A stretch of DNA of 6,290 nucleotides, from assembly GCA_015661135.1 (NCBI GenBank), contig JACVXW010000096.1, positions 1 to 6,290 of the forward strand, written 5' to 3'. Of this stretch, positions 6,100 to 6,290 are shown piece after piece. Source of the DNA: Chloroflexota bacterium. Lineage in GTDB: Bacteria > Chloroflexota > Limnocylindria > Limnocylindrales > CSP1-4. Position 1 is the stretch's first letter. Each line of letters begins with the position of its first letter. The notes below the pieces were generated by a model, which did not search any database, had not been told where the DNA came from, and saw only the letters and a list, made by a program, of their open reading frames with translations. The translations under genes were made by a program, and so were the position numbers.

Positions 6100-6115
6100 T
6101 CGAGTCGGGCCGCGG

Positions 6116-6121
6116 TAGGCT
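6116..6121 (+). promoter_or_regulatory. candidate -10 box for leaderless rnhB transcript
   Basis: TAGGCT fits TAnnnT and ends six bases before the GTG start of rnhB at 6128, so transcription would begin at about the first base of the start codon. This geometry is typical of leaderless genes in actinobacteria and Deinococcus. No clear -35 box is seen, and a weak purine motif (GGTAGG, 6114-6119) could instead act as a ribosome site for read-through mRNA. Confidence 0.3.
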
Positions 6122-6127
6122 AGGCCC

Positions 6128-6290
6128 GTGCCGTCGGCTCCATCCTTTCAGTTCGAACGCCCGCTCTGGCGCTCCGGGATCACCCGGATCGTCGGTGTCG
6201 ACGAGGTGGGCGTTGCCCCAACGTCCGGCGCGGTCGTGGCGGCAGCGGTCATCGTCCGCCCGAACTCCCACCGGATTCCGGGCGTTCGCG
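6128..6290 (+). CDS. rnhB: ribonuclease HII, 5' part, variant GRG motif
   Basis: RNase HII cleaves RNA in RNA-DNA hybrids and at single ribonucleotides embedded in DNA. Only the first 54 codons are in the window; the frame is open to the end. The N-terminus FERPLWRSGITRIVGVDEVG (9-28) is the typical lead-in with the first catalytic acidic residues D25-E26. AVVAAAVIV (34-42) is the usual next strand, and RIPGVR (49-54) sits where the family has a PGv-DSK loop. Rounding off the DEVG, however, the sequence reads GVAPTSG instead of GRGPLAG, so the Arg and second Gly of the GRG motif are replaced. RNase HIII has GTG at this place, which does not fit either. The GTG at 6128 is chosen because it lies just upstream of the first conserved residues and after the rplS stop (6097-6099). 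The location after rplS is the standard place of rnhB. Confidence 0.88.
   Translation, partial: MPSAPSFQFERPLWRSGITRIVGVDEVGVAPTSGAVVAAAVIVRPNSHRIPGVR

Overview
The window is a compact, high-GC (about two-thirds G+C by eye) bacterial chromosome segment with every gene on the + strand. It carries the classic signal-recognition/ribosome-maturation cluster: the 3' end of an unidentified gene, ffh, a DUF3352-type membrane-anchored protein, rpsP, khpA, rimM, trmD, rplS and the 5' end of rnhB. The core order is shared by many bacteria. The DUF3352-like gene between ffh and rpsP, the high GC and the protein style suggest a Chloroflexota bacterium, perhaps of the Limnocylindria type. That placement is inference from family memory, not a search result.

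Layout. Positions 2-502 hold the end of a beta-rich protein of unknown function. Positions 503-616 are an intergenic leader with a candidate -10 box and a strong hairpin. ffh (617-1945) and the DUF3352-like gene (1962-3767) follow closely. A GC-rich hairpin without a T tract precedes rpsP (3817-4071). rpsP, khpA (4082-4315), rimM (4312-4950) and trmD (4952-5623) are packed with gaps or overlaps of 1-10 bases and are almost certainly one transcript. A 125-base gap with an extended -10 promoter and a structured leader precedes rplS (5749-6099). rnhB starts at 6128 and runs off the window.

The genes serve co-translational targeting (Ffh), 30S assembly (bS16, RimM), RNA binding (KhpA), tRNA m1G37 methylation (TrmD), the 50S subunit (bL19) and ribonucleotide/RNA-DNA hybrid removal (RNase HII).

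I see no mobile element, CRISPR array, defence system or tRNA/rRNA gene, and no new multi-gene system. The points worth a second look are inside otherwise ordinary genes. (1) TrmD appears to lack about 29 residues covering the trefoil-knot/S-adenosylmethionine loop, in frame. (2) The RNase HII N-terminus has GVA where the family has GRG. (3) rimM has no ATG/GTG/TTG start that keeps its first domain, and seems to start at a CTG overlapping the khpA stop. (4) The ffh and rplS leaders share a hairpin with identical outer stem and identical downstream spacing. (5) rnhB may be transcribed leaderless.
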